Positions 9,755-17,062 of a stretch of 64,000 bases of DNA are shown one piece after another. Origin of the DNA: Bacteroides sp. CAG:545 (GTDB lineage: Bacteria; Bacteroidota; Bacteroidia; Bacteroidales; UBA932). The stretch lies in contig HF996027.1 in NCBI GenBank assembly GCA_000432515.1, forward strand, positions 78,320 to 142,319, read 5' to 3'. The notes under the pieces were generated by a model, which did not search any database, had not been told where the DNA came from, and saw nothing but the letters and a program-made list of their open reading frames with translations. Within the stretch, counting starts at the first letter, position 1; the number at the start of each line of letters is the position of its first letter. A program made the position numbers and the translations under genes.

Positions 9755-10483
9755 CTATTTCAATTCTTTGCATGTCTCGTCCTTGCATATCAGGACCCGG
9801 CCCGGGAACTTGTCGAAAATTGACTGGTTGTGCGTGACCATCACTACGGCAGTGCCCCTCGTGTGGTTTATGCCGGTGAGCAGTTTCATGATACCCTCTG
9901 CAGTCTCATTGTCCAGATTGCCCGTAGGCTCGTCAGCGATAATGACTTCGGGCTCATTGAGCAATGCTCTTGCAATGGCGATTCTCTGCTGTTCTCCACC
10001 AGAAAGCTGATGCGGCATCTTGTGCGATTTGCTGCTCATGCCCACGCTCTCGAGCACATCCTCAATCCGCTTTGTCATTGCCACGCGGTCTTTCCATCCT
10101 GTGGCTTTCAGCACGAACATCAGATTGTCCTCCACTGTCCTGTCCATAAGCAGCTGGAAGTCCTGGAAAACGACTCCGATTTTCCTTCTCAGATAAGGTA
10201 TGTCCTTGTCCTTTATGCCGTTAAGCTGATATCCGCAGACTTTTCCGCTACCTTTCTTCAGCTGGTTTTCCGCTATTATTGTCCTTATTATGGAGGTCTT
10301 GCCTGTGCCGACCTTTCCGACTATATAGACGAAATCTCCGTTGTAAACGTTCATGTCCAGGTCGTAGATGACCGGGTTTTCGCCGTTCAGGATTTCAGCG
10401 TCATGAAAAGATATGACAGGCTCTGATGACCTGTTCAGCCCGCCAATTCCTTCATCGGTTGTCTTGTCGTCAATTTGTGTCAT
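9755..10483 (-). CDS. ftsE: ABC transporter ATP-binding protein, FtsE type
   Basis: This 242-residue ATPase belongs to the FtsE/LolD-like group. Walker A is GKVGTGKT (about 56-63), the signature is LSGGEQQRIAIARAL, and Walker B runs into the D-loop at VIIADEPTGNLD. In Bacteroidota FtsE pairs with FtsX to activate cell-wall hydrolases during division. No ftsX is adjacent here, so the name rests on overall similarity and the conserved signature only. The first 20 residues are a polar extension that may or may not be translated. It is followed 6 bp later by nth. Confidence 0.82.
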   Translation of the reverse strand: MTQIDDKTTDEGIGGLNRSSEPVISFHDAEILNGENPVIYDLDMNVYNGDFVYIVGKVGTGKTSIIRTIIAENQLKKGSGKVCGYQLNGIKDKDIPYLRRKIGVVFQDFQLLMDRTVEDNLMFVLKATGWKDRVAMTKRIEDVLESVGMSSKSHKMPHQLSGGEQQRIAIARALLNEPEVIIADEPTGNLDNETAEGIMKLLTGINHTRGTAVVMVTHNQSIFDKFPGRVLICKDETCKELK

Positions 10484-10544
10484 ATCATCGTGTCTTTTAA
10501 CTGTTTAGGGTTCTCTCCGACAGAGATTGAACCAGACCTCTAAT

Positions 10545-11768
10545 TTACTGAATTTTCAAGAAATCTGAAATGCCTTTCACTGCTTTTTTTGCAGATTCTA
10601 CGGCTTCCACCACTGTTGCCGGTCCCAGAATGTAGTCTCCCGCTATAAATACGCCAGGCAGTGAGGTCTGCTGCCCTTCGTCAGCAGTAAGCCAGCCGTT
10701 CGTGAATTCCGGCTTTTCGTCACCGAATATGCTGTAGTCCACGTTTGCGCTGATGGCTACCAGCATTGACCCGAATTCCACTTCATGGTCGCTTCCTTCT
10801 ATCATTCTGGTGGCGATCCTGCCGTCACTTTTCACGACGTTCTCGCATTTTCTCATCACCGCCTTGTTTCCGCGGATTTCCACTGGCACTTCGAAGAGGC
10901 AGAATTTGATGCCTTCGTTGATGGCTTCCTGCACCTCCATGGAATTGGCGGGCATGTTCTCAAACGTCTTCCTGTAATATACTGTGGTGTCATGGCCGGC
11001 TCTCTTGGCTGTGCGGCAGGCGTCCATCGTGACATTGCCGCCGCCGATGACCAGGACATTGTCCTTCAGCCGATAAGCGGACGGGTTCTTCAGGTAATCC
11101 AGGGCATAGATTATATCCGGATGTTCCTCGCCCGGTATGTCCAGCCTTCTTGGTACAGAAGCGCCGCAGGCTATCAGGACAGCGTCGAACTCTCTGCGTA
11201 TCTTGCTGAATTTCATAGCATTGACATCTGTCCCTCCGGCGAAGCCGACTCCGGCCTCAGCCAGAATTCTGTCATACTGGTCAATGATTTCGCGCTCCAG
11301 TCTGAATTCCGGAATTCCGTATCTCAGTACACCTCCCGGTCTTTCGTTCTTGTCGAAAATCGTGACGGCGCAGCCTTTTTCCCTCAGTTCCAGTGCTGCC
11401 GTGATGCCTGCAGGACCTCCTCCGATGACGGCGACTTTCTTTCCGTTGTCAATGCCGGTGCGCGGATGCACTTTCTTCAGATATGGTATGGAGATCTCCG
11501 CTTCGATGCTGTGCCAGTCGATAGGCATTTTTCTCGCATTCAGTACGCAATGCCCGTAACAGCTTTTCTTCCAGTCACATACGAGGCTCGTGACTGCTGA
11601 GAAAGGATTGTTCTCATAAAGCATCTGCGCGGCTTCCTCTATTCGGTCTTCCCTGTATAGTTTCATTGCGGCAGGAACATCTGTTCTGACCGCACATGCT
11701 GCCGAGCATTTAGGCACTTTGCACAACAGGCACCTGCCCGCTTCCGTATTCTTCATTTCTATTCCCAT
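10545..11768 (-). CDS. NAD(P)-dependent FAD/4Fe-4S oxidoreductase, GltD-like (glutamate synthase small chain family)
   Basis: This 407-residue flavoprotein belongs to the GltD/dihydropyrimidine-dehydrogenase N-terminal family, which passes electrons from NAD(P)H to a partner enzyme. An N-terminal cysteine-rich segment (CLLCKVPKCSAAC, and later CGHCVLN-like cysteines near 68-72) fits the two 4Fe-4S centres of the family. A Rossmann FAD site VIGGGPAG appears near 112 and an NAD(P) site VIGGGNVTMDA near 235. It is shorter than classical GltD (about 470 residues). The partner could be the large subunit at the left edge, but that gene is far away and on the other strand, so this is open. Confidence 0.8.
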   Translation of the reverse strand: MGIEMKNTEAGRCLLCKVPKCSAACAVRTDVPAAMKLYREDRIEEAAQMLYENNPFSAVTSLVCDWKKSCYGHCVLNARKMPIDWHSIEAEISIPYLKKVHPRTGIDNGKKVAVIGGGPAGITAALELREKGCAVTIFDKNERPGGVLRYGIPEFRLEREIIDQYDRILAEAGVGFAGGTDVNAMKFSKIRREFDAVLIACGASVPRRLDIPGEEHPDIIYALDYLKNPSAYRLKDNVLVIGGGNVTMDACRTAKRAGHDTTVYYRKTFENMPANSMEVQEAINEGIKFCLFEVPVEIRGNKAVMRKCENVVKSDGRIATRMIEGSDHEVEFGSMLVAISANVDYSIFGDEKPEFTNGWLTADEGQQTSLPGVFIAGDYILGPATVVEAVESAKKAVKGISDFLKIQ

Positions 11769-11830
11769 CTATCTTATTCTCTGTCAATGTGGTGCGCGGA
11801 ATCCTCCCCGCCCCGTATATTCCAAACCCT

Positions 11831-11838
11831 CAAAGATA
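11831..11838 (-). promoter_or_regulatory. Candidate -7 element (TATCTTTG) for the GltD-like gene
   Basis: TATCTTTG reads leftward in the 104-bp gap upstream of the oxidoreductase start and matches the Bacteroidetes -7 consensus TAnnTTTG. No clear TTTG or TTG was seen at the -33 position, so confidence is limited. Nothing else was recognised in the gap. Confidence 0.35.
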
Positions 11839-11872
11839 GTAATTTCCCTCGATTTATTGAATTTCTATCATT

Positions 11873-13066
11873 TTAAGATTGGGTGCCTCTTTTTTTTGTA
11901 AGAGCCTGCAAGAGCATCATTCCTTTGGCCGTCAGAAGGTATTTCTGGCGAGGATGCCTGGGCGAATCCGGATAAAGAGGGCGTATGAAACCTGCATTTA
12001 TGGATGGAGAAAGATAGACTTTCAGAAAATTGTCACGTCCTGTCAGCCGGATGCGCTCCATCATCTCTTTTACTGATAATTCATTGTCCCCAACAATGCG
12101 AATCAGAGTCGCGATGTTTGGATTGTCCGTGTGGAACTTATCCTGAGCTTGTCCTGTGCTTGTCCCGAGCTTGTCCTGTGCTTGTCCTGCACTCGAGGAC
12201 AATTCCGGCTGTATGCTCCATTCTGGGCTAGGATGAATGTGAAGGTAGCGGTTCCTGAGATCCCAATGCTCGCCAAGAAGCAGATTGCGGAAAAATCGCT
12301 CAAGATAGACAGGCGAATAGTCGATGCCTTTCACAAGATTCTTATAGTTTGCCCTCACCAGTGCATTGCGGAAATACCAGGAATGGTTTGCGAAAAGTTC
12401 ATTATTGATGTCGAAGCCTACGGAACGGAGATATTGTATGGTAAAGACAGCTGTGGTGCGCGTGTTTCCCTCGCAGAATGCATGGATTTGCCATATCCCG
12501 GAGACAAAACTTGTCAGGTGGACGATCATTTCGTCCCGGGAGATTCCTTTGTAACTGTATGCGCGTTCTTGCGCGATGTCATATTCCAAGGCCCGGTGCA
12601 AATCTTCCCAATTCAAGTAACTGACAGACGCTCCTTCAAGCACCCATTCTTTCTTCGAGATGTCATAGTCGCGAACTCTTCCGGCATGTTTGAATACACC
12701 GTCAAAAATTCTCCGGTGCAAAGATATGATGCCGTTCGCACTGAAATCGAATGTTCCAGAAGATAATATCTTAGTGATGTTTACTGAAACCTTATCAGCT
12801 TCTTCATTGTCAGTATCGCCGCGATTACGTGCGGTTCTGGTAGTATAGTATTGTTGCAGGAGATCACGGGCTTCGTCTATAGTAATGTCACCTTCGATGT
12901 TCCTGCGGGCCGTAAGCTGAAGGTATTCGGATGTCTTCAACCCATCTACAGCCTGTAGTCCGATGGCGACACGCCAAGCCTCCGCTTTGTCTTTTTGGGC
13001 GGGTTCCCCTTGCCTGATGTACTGATCGAAGTCAAGATATTTCTGTTCTTTTGTCATTTGTCTCAT
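11873..13066 (-). CDS. Fic-family protein (probable AMP/NMP transferase) with winged-helix tail
   Basis: This 397-residue protein has a Fic core with the active-site loop HAFCEGNTR (His195-Arg203), close to the family HxFxxGNxR motif. The invariant His that activates the target hydroxyl is present. A degenerate inhibitory-helix motif (RRNIEG, about 54-59) lies ahead of the core, as in self-inhibited class II Fic proteins, but with Arg where Ser/Thr is usual. A C-terminal winged-helix-like region (about 315-390) follows a low-complexity linker that contains an 11-bp DNA repeat. The protein probably transfers a nucleotide to a protein target, which is unknown. It is a single gene with repeats on its right flank. 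Confidence 0.88.
   Translation of the reverse strand: MRQMTKEQKYLDFDQYIRQGEPAQKDKAEAWRVAIGLQAVDGLKTSEYLQLTARRNIEGDITIDEARDLLQQYYTTRTARNRGDTDNEEADKVSVNITKILSSGTFDFSANGIISLHRRIFDGVFKHAGRVRDYDISKKEWVLEGASVSYLNWEDLHRALEYDIAQERAYSYKGISRDEMIVHLTSFVSGIWQIHAFCEGNTRTTAVFTIQYLRSVGFDINNELFANHSWYFRNALVRANYKNLVKGIDYSPVYLERFFRNLLLGEHWDLRNRYLHIHPSPEWSIQPELSSSAGQAQDKLGTSTGQAQDKFHTDNPNIATLIRIVGDNELSVKEMMERIRLTGRDNFLKVYLSPSINAGFIRPLYPDSPRHPRQKYLLTAKGMMLLQALTKKRGTQS
12136..12190. repeat. 11-bp tandem repeat, five units, inside the fic coding sequence
   Basis: Five consecutive 11-nt units of GCTTGTCCTGT type (starts at 12136, 12147, 12158, 12169 and 12180) differ at a few positions. They encode two copies of a GQAQDK linker peptide (residues about 293-310) between the Fic core and the C-terminal winged helix. 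Because 11 is not a multiple of 3, gain or loss of one unit would shift the frame. Confidence 0.9.
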
Positions 13067-13146
13067 TTCTATGTTCTAGCCAATGCGCTCCACATCAGTG
13101 AAACTGTCCATGTTAACAAAAATAGTAAATATTCTTAACCCATCTA

Positions 13147-13219
13147 CTGAATCGTAAATACAAATAAAATTCTTTCATGAAATTTTATAACTTCGATGCG
13201 GCCCTTCCGCCTATCAGAG
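13147..13219. repeat. Direct repeat, copy A of a pair flanking the PAS/ATPase segment
   Basis: The segment begins CTGAATCGTAAATAC, passes TTTCATGAAATTTTATAAC and ends TTCCGCCTATCAGAG. It recurs in the same orientation at 15186-15268, with a few mismatches and a 10-nt insertion there. It includes the palindrome TTTCATGAAA. The pair brackets about 2 kb with two genes. The rest of the 193-bp gap between the PAS and fic genes shows no gene; a weak leftward -7 (TATTTTTG, 13117-13124) is the only other signal. Confidence 0.8.
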
Positions 13220-13259
13220 CCGCAGCTTGCTTGGAGCCCGGCACATCCGGTGCAACGTA

Positions 13260-13601
13260 CTAAGATTGGGTGCTGCGGACGTAATGAGGCAACTCGGCTG
13301 GAATTATCATGGAGATTTCGCATAATCCTGCTACCTCGCCGTTCTCTTTCCAGGCACTCTGGAATATCATCTTGTGTACGCCGTTCTTTTCGATGGTGTA
13401 GGAATTTGTGCCGCCTTCTGCCAGCAGCTTCCTGATTATTCCCATCGCATGCTCATTGTGGCAGTCGAACAGGTTCTTTCCCACAAGATTTCCATGTTTC
13501 TTGTACTGTTCCACCGCCCGGTCATTCATATAAACGATAATCCCGTTCTTGTCGCAGACCGTAATGCTGCAATTCAGCTCTTTAGCCCAATCTGGTATCA
13601 T
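13260..13601 (-). CDS. Small single-domain PAS protein
   Basis: This 113-residue protein is almost entirely one PAS fold: an N-terminal strand ITVCDKNGIIVYMND, a helical middle, GKNLFDCHNE, and C-terminal strands with HKMIFQSAWKENGEVAGLCEI-type alternation. PAS domains sense small ligands or redox state or mediate pairing. There is no output domain, so it would have to act through a partner, which is not adjacent. A leftward -7 match (TAACTTTG, 13646-13653) lies 45 bp upstream. Its last codons share a 13-bp string with the end of fic. Confidence 0.75.
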   Translation of the reverse strand: MIPDWAKELNCSITVCDKNGIIVYMNDRAVEQYKKHGNLVGKNLFDCHNEHAMGIIRKLLAEGGTNSYTIEKNGVHKMIFQSAWKENGEVAGLCEISMIIPAELPHYVRSTQS

Positions 13602-13687
13602 ATTTCTGTGTTTTATAATTTACAACATATTTGCGTTCCGATAGCCAAAGTTAAGTAATCATTACAAATAACTTGGTAATCTTTACT

Positions 13688-13772
13688 CGTTTTTTCGGTC
13701 TATATTCCTCTTCTCATCAGTCGTGTACGTCCAGTACACTCCTTCTTCGAAAAGAAATCTATCCTCGAAAAT
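13688..13772. repeat. 85-bp dispersed intergenic repeat, copy 1
   Basis: This stretch matches 62236-62320 in the same orientation over 85 bp without gaps and with 4 mismatches. It contains two small inverted repeats: GTGTAC-gtcca-GTACAC (13723-13739) and TTCTT-cgaa-AAGAA. It lies in the 385-bp gene-free gap between the PAS gene and the ATPase gene; apart from promoters nothing else was seen there. No coding potential is evident. Confidence 0.85.
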
Positions 13773-13928
13773 ACTTCACAAATCTTTACCAACTTATTTT
13801 TCATGCTTACTAAGTGATTTTTAAAAATATCCTGAGCTGTCGCTTGATGGATTTGATGGATCAATCAATGCGGAACGTGCTCAGACTCCGTAATTCTTAT
13901 AATATTTCAGGAGTTAACTCCGCAAATC

Positions 13929-13959
13929 TTTTAAGATTTAGGGAATTTACGTATATTTG
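13929..13959 (+). promoter_or_regulatory. Promoter for the DUF4143-type ATPase gene
   Basis: A perfect -7 element TATATTTG (13952-13959) is preceded, after 19 bp, by TTTT (13929-13932) in place of TTTG. It lies 27 bp before the ATG. Spacing fits the Bacteroidetes sigma consensus. Confidence 0.5.
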
Positions 13960-13986
13960 CATATGAAACGATAAAACTTTGACGCC

Positions 13987-15117
13987 ATGATAAAGAGAGC
14001 AATTGAAGAAAGAATACACAACGCCCTTGCGAAGAAAAAGGTAGTAACCATAATGGGACCACGTCAGGTTGGAAAGTCAACACTTGCAGGTGCCATGATT
14101 CCCGAGGATGCAGACGACCTTGAAATCAACGGGGACAATACGGATGTGCAGACTATGTTCGTAAACGTAGATGATACCAAGATGAAAGTTCTCATCGGCA
14201 ACAAGAACTTTCTCTTCGTTGACGAGGCTCAGAAGATCGGGAATGTCGGCAATATGCTCAAGATTGTAGCTGAGAAGTTTGATGATGTAAAGGTCATTGT
14301 CACCGGTAGTTCTGCTTTTAAATTGGCAGAGGCCGTAAACGAGTCTTTGACAGGACGGAAGCGTGAATTCAGACTTTATCCTCTCTCTTTTAAGGAAATG
14401 GCGGATGAAACCAGTGCACTTGAAGAGTCACGTATGATTGATCACCGCCTCATTTATGGGTACTATCCCGAAGTCGTGACGTCCCCTGGCGACGAAAAGG
14501 AAGTCATTAAAGAACTCATTGACAGTTATCTCTACAAAGACGTCCTGGAGGAGAACGAAATTGCCAAGCAGGACAAACTTGTCAGACTGGTGCAGGCTTT
14601 GGCTTTCCAGATAGGATCGACTGTATCTGCCAATGAACTGGCCGGTCTTGTGGGTGTCGATGCTAAAACGGTAGAACGTTATATTGACATTCTGGAAAAG
14701 TGCTATATCATCTTCACCCTCCCATCTTACGCAAAGAATCAGCGTAATGAACTTAAATTTGCCCGTAAAATATATTTTTGGGATATGGGAATCCGCAATG
14801 GAGTGATAGGAAATATGGCTCCGGTATCTCTAAGATCCCCTGAAGAACTTGGTCATATGTGGGAAAACTTCTTGATTGCAGAACGCATCAAACGCAACGA
14901 TTATGCTGGCAGAACCTTTGTTCAGCATTACTTCTGGAGGACTCAGCAGAAGAAAGAGGTGGATCTCATTGAAATTGAGGATGGCATGATGACAGGATTT
15001 GAAATCAAGAGGAAGGAAGGCAAACGTGTAGGTGCACCTGCCTCATTTACGGCAGCTTACCCTGACGCGCGTTTTGAGTGCGTTACTCCAACTGATCTGA
15101 TGTCATTCTTGATGTGA
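13987..15117 (+). CDS. AAA-type ATPase with DUF4143-like C-terminal domain
   Basis: This 376-residue protein begins with a P-loop domain (Walker A GPRQVGKST, residues 24-32; Walker B FLFVDEAQK, about 76-84; sensor VTGSSAF), followed by a winged-helix-like segment and a C-terminal region with a degenerate PD-(D/E)XK pattern (EVDLIEIEDG, FEIKRKE). The family is common as single genes in gut Bacteroidales and its role is not settled; links to mobile or conflict modules are often suggested. It is monocistronic and lies between the two copies of a direct repeat. Confidence 0.87.
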   Translation: MIKRAIEERIHNALAKKKVVTIMGPRQVGKSTLAGAMIPEDADDLEINGDNTDVQTMFVNVDDTKMKVLIGNKNFLFVDEAQKIGNVGNMLKIVAEKFDDVKVIVTGSSAFKLAEAVNESLTGRKREFRLYPLSFKEMADETSALEESRMIDHRLIYGYYPEVVTSPGDEKEVIKELIDSYLYKDVLEENEIAKQDKLVRLVQALAFQIGSTVSANELAGLVGVDAKTVERYIDILEKCYIIFTLPSYAKNQRNELKFARKIYFWDMGIRNGVIGNMAPVSLRSPEELGHMWENFLIAERIKRNDYAGRTFVQHYFWRTQQKKEVDLIEIEDGMMTGFEIKRKEGKRVGAPASFTAAYPDARFECVTPTDLMSFLM

Positions 15118-15138
15118 TTGGCGAAACGTCAGATAGTT

Positions 15139-15155
15139 TGATGGATAGTCGGGGG
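15139..15155. repeat. 17-bp direct repeat TGATGGATAGTCGGGGG, copy 1
   Basis: This exact 17-mer recurs at 19013-19029 in the same orientation. It is followed here by GTCAGTGCTTGG, which also occurs at about 19157 inside the leader of the WG-repeat gene, so the stretch may be a deleted relic of that gene's upstream region. Confidence 0.75.
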
Positions 15156-15185
15156 TCAGTGCTTGGACAAATAAGGTGCAAAGAG

Positions 15186-15268
15186 CTGAATCGTAAATAC
15201 TAATAAATTATATCACAGATATTTCATGAAATTTTATAACTTTGACGTGGCCATTCCGCCTATCAGAG
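15186..15268. repeat. Direct repeat, copy B of a pair flanking the PAS/ATPase segment
   Basis: This is homologous to 13147-13219, with shared ends CTGAATCGTAAATAC and TTCCGCCTATCAGAG. It sits just before the patatin gene (start 15293), so this copy may carry that gene's upstream region. No clean TAnnTTTG element was identified in it. Confidence 0.8.
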
Positions 15269-15292
15269 TCTTAGTAAAATACATAAACAGTC

Positions 15293-16309
15293 ATGTCAAT
15301 GAATAAGGATGTCGCATTGGTGCTTTCAAGTGGTGGTCCGAGGGGTTTTGCGTATATCGGAGCCATCGAGGAACTGGAAAGCAGGGGATATAATATCACT
15401 TCCGTTGCAGGGTGCTCTATCGGCTCGTTGGTCGGCGGAGTTTATGCTGCCGGCGGGCTGGATGAATTCAAGGAATGGCTGTATGATCTGGACAATGCCA
15501 AGTTGCTCTCGCTGTTGGACCTGTCAATCAGTAAAAGCTATCTCGTGAAAGGGGAGAAGGTGATAGAGGAGATAAAGAAAGTAGTCCCTGAAGTCAATAT
15601 CGAGGACCTGCTGATTCCTTATCGTGCAGTGGCAACGGACCTCTATACCGGTGAGGAAGTCGTGTTCAGCGAGGGGCGGCTGTTCAATGCCATAAGGGCA
15701 TCTATTTCCATTCCGTCATTGTTCCGTCCCGTCAAATACGGTTATCACACATTGATAGATGGTGGCATCGTCAATACCATGCCGCTCAGTCTGGCTGTCC
15801 GTAACGGGCATGACATTTTGGTCGCCTTCGACGTGAATCAGATTGATTCAGAGAAGATTGCGAGCTATCTTAAGGAACTCGAGGACGTCCGTAATGAAGG
15901 TGAGGAGTTCAGGTCCGGGGAACTGGACACGATAGGAGATCTTGCCATGCGGAAAGGCGTTTCGCTCATTGACCGTGTGCGCATGCTGGGTGATGAGGCG
16001 CAAAAGGCCTACAAGGGTGTGCTTGAGATAGGCCGAAGGACCAGAGAAATCGAGGATGCGGTCAATGATGAGAGAATCCCGACTGGTGACAATTATTATT
16101 CAATATTGACGAGGACATTCTCACTCATGAACCACACCATCGCACGCCAGTCCATCCAGCTCTACAAGCCTGATGTCGTGGTGAATATGAATTTCGATAC
16201 CTATGGCGCAATCCCCGATTATGCCAAAGGCGAGGAAATTGCCGCCAAAGGCCGTGAACTGATGTCCGCAGCTCTCGATGAGTATGAGCGGACTGCACAC
16301 GTGGAGTAA
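15293..16309 (+). CDS. Patatin-like phospholipase
   Basis: This 338-residue protein has the complete patatin Ser-Asp dyad. The oxyanion-hole glycines are in GGPRGF (14-19), the nucleophile Ser42 is in GCSIGS, and Asp156 is in DGG. Patatins hydrolyse acyl chains from lipids. There is no clear signal peptide or beta-barrel domain, so it is probably cytoplasmic or membrane-peripheral. ATG codons at 15293 and 15299 are both possible starts. It is a single gene, preceded by a direct repeat and followed by the hairpin array; nothing adjacent (for example a nucleotidyl cyclase) suggests a CBASS effector. Confidence 0.9.
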   Translation: MSMNKDVALVLSSGGPRGFAYIGAIEELESRGYNITSVAGCSIGSLVGGVYAAGGLDEFKEWLYDLDNAKLLSLLDLSISKSYLVKGEKVIEEIKKVVPEVNIEDLLIPYRAVATDLYTGEEVVFSEGRLFNAIRASISIPSLFRPVKYGYHTLIDGGIVNTMPLSLAVRNGHDILVAFDVNQIDSEKIASYLKELEDVRNEGEEFRSGELDTIGDLAMRKGVSLIDRVRMLGDEAQKAYKGVLEIGRRTREIEDAVNDERIPTGDNYYSILTRTFSLMNHTIARQSIQLYKPDVVVNMNFDTYGAIPDYAKGEEIAAKGRELMSAALDEYERTAHVE

Positions 16310-16327
16310 AGACCGCATTTGAACACT

Positions 16328-16712
16328 TTGTCCGTGGAAATGTGGCGTTTTCCGGACAAGTTGAGTAAAATGATGATTTGTCCGTAGAAAGGCGGGTTCT
16401 CACGGACAAGTTGAAGATTCTGAGTCGCCTCCTCTTTGAGATAGGCATTCTAAATAGGATGTAGTATCCAAATCGCAGCATAGTTTGCTTGTAATCGAGA
16501 TTGTAAGGACATAGTTTGATGTGTTCCTACGTGTTTTTGCCCGTATTTGCAGATGCTTGATTAGACTTATTTATCACGTGATTTTTGTTACGGGGGCAAA
16601 AAGGCATGATTTGCCCCCGTGACTGTCCAAAAACTGCATGACGTGTGCAGAAAGGCCGTATTTGCACACGTGAATCAAACGACGTAGGCAAAAGTGGCGA
16701 TTTTGCCTACGT
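16328..16712. repeat. Array of five hairpins with a shared core and differing outer stems
   Basis: Five palindromes follow the patatin gene. HP1 spans 16328-16359 (TTGTCCG/CGGACAA), HP2 16378-16409 (TTGTCCGT/ACGGACAA), HP3 16590-16620 (ACGGGGGCAAA/TTTGCCCCCGT), HP4 16641-16671 (ACGTGTGCA/TGCACACGT) and HP5 16682-16712 (ACGTAGGCAAAA/TTTTGCCTACGT). All share an inner AAA...TTT stem around a GGC-containing loop, while the outer stems differ and keep pairing. A half copy (GCCCGTATTTGCA) lies at 16539-16551. No coding potential is apparent. This is neither CRISPR nor a simple terminator. Confidence 0.85.
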
Positions 16713-17062
16713 GGCTTGACGCATGCCCCGTGCCTTCACGCATAAGGAGCATCATTACGGGCTTCGATGCGTCACACTTGACACCATTGCAGGCTTAGAT
16801 GTGCTCTTCAGACCAGTGTCCCTCCGACAGGCAGTCCGTCACGGCGGAACTCACTCCGCGTTGCTTCGTTCGGCCCTCCTACCATCTCCTGCGTCCTCAC
16901 TGCCGCGAGAACTTGTATCCGGCAGGCACCTCCCATGTCCCGAGGCCGTGGGTTGGCCACGTCCGCCGTGGCTGACCGCTTTCAGATTTTAAAGTGTCAG
17001 ACTACCGGTACTCGGCTTTTTTTCGTATCTTGGCCGTTCAAAATTTAAAAAGGCTCATAGGT
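16713..17062. other. GC-rich gene-free stretch before GH127
   Basis: No credible gene was recognised. It holds an imperfect long hairpin (GACGCAT 16718-16724 with ATGCGTC 16767-16773, plus an inner GCCC/GGGC pair), a short hairpin GCCACG-tccgc-CGTGGC near 16956, and a weak -7-like TATCTTGG (17026-17033) ahead of the GH127 start. A 89-codon open frame here has no protein-like features. Confidence 0.5.

Noticed and set aside
10505..10540. Leftward T-arm-like string GGTTCAATC between the oxidoreductase and ftsE genes
   Set aside because: The stem pairs and a tRNA body could not be made; only the short T-loop-like motif matches.
15293..16309. Patatin as a CBASS-type effector
   Set aside because: No CD-NTase, ubiquitin-like or JAB gene lies nearby; the gene appears alone.
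16328..16712. Hairpin array as a CRISPR
   Set aside because: Units are palindromes with varying sequence and irregular gaps, not identical repeats with uniform spacers, and no cas gene is present.
16723..16992. 89-codon rightward open frame before GH127
   Set aside because: Composition is Arg/Pro/Leu-rich without any domain, as expected from a GC-rich non-coding stretch.
16994..17062. Extended N-terminus of the GH127 protein
   Set aside because: It would bury the signal peptide behind 23 residues; the ATG at 17063 gives a proper signal.
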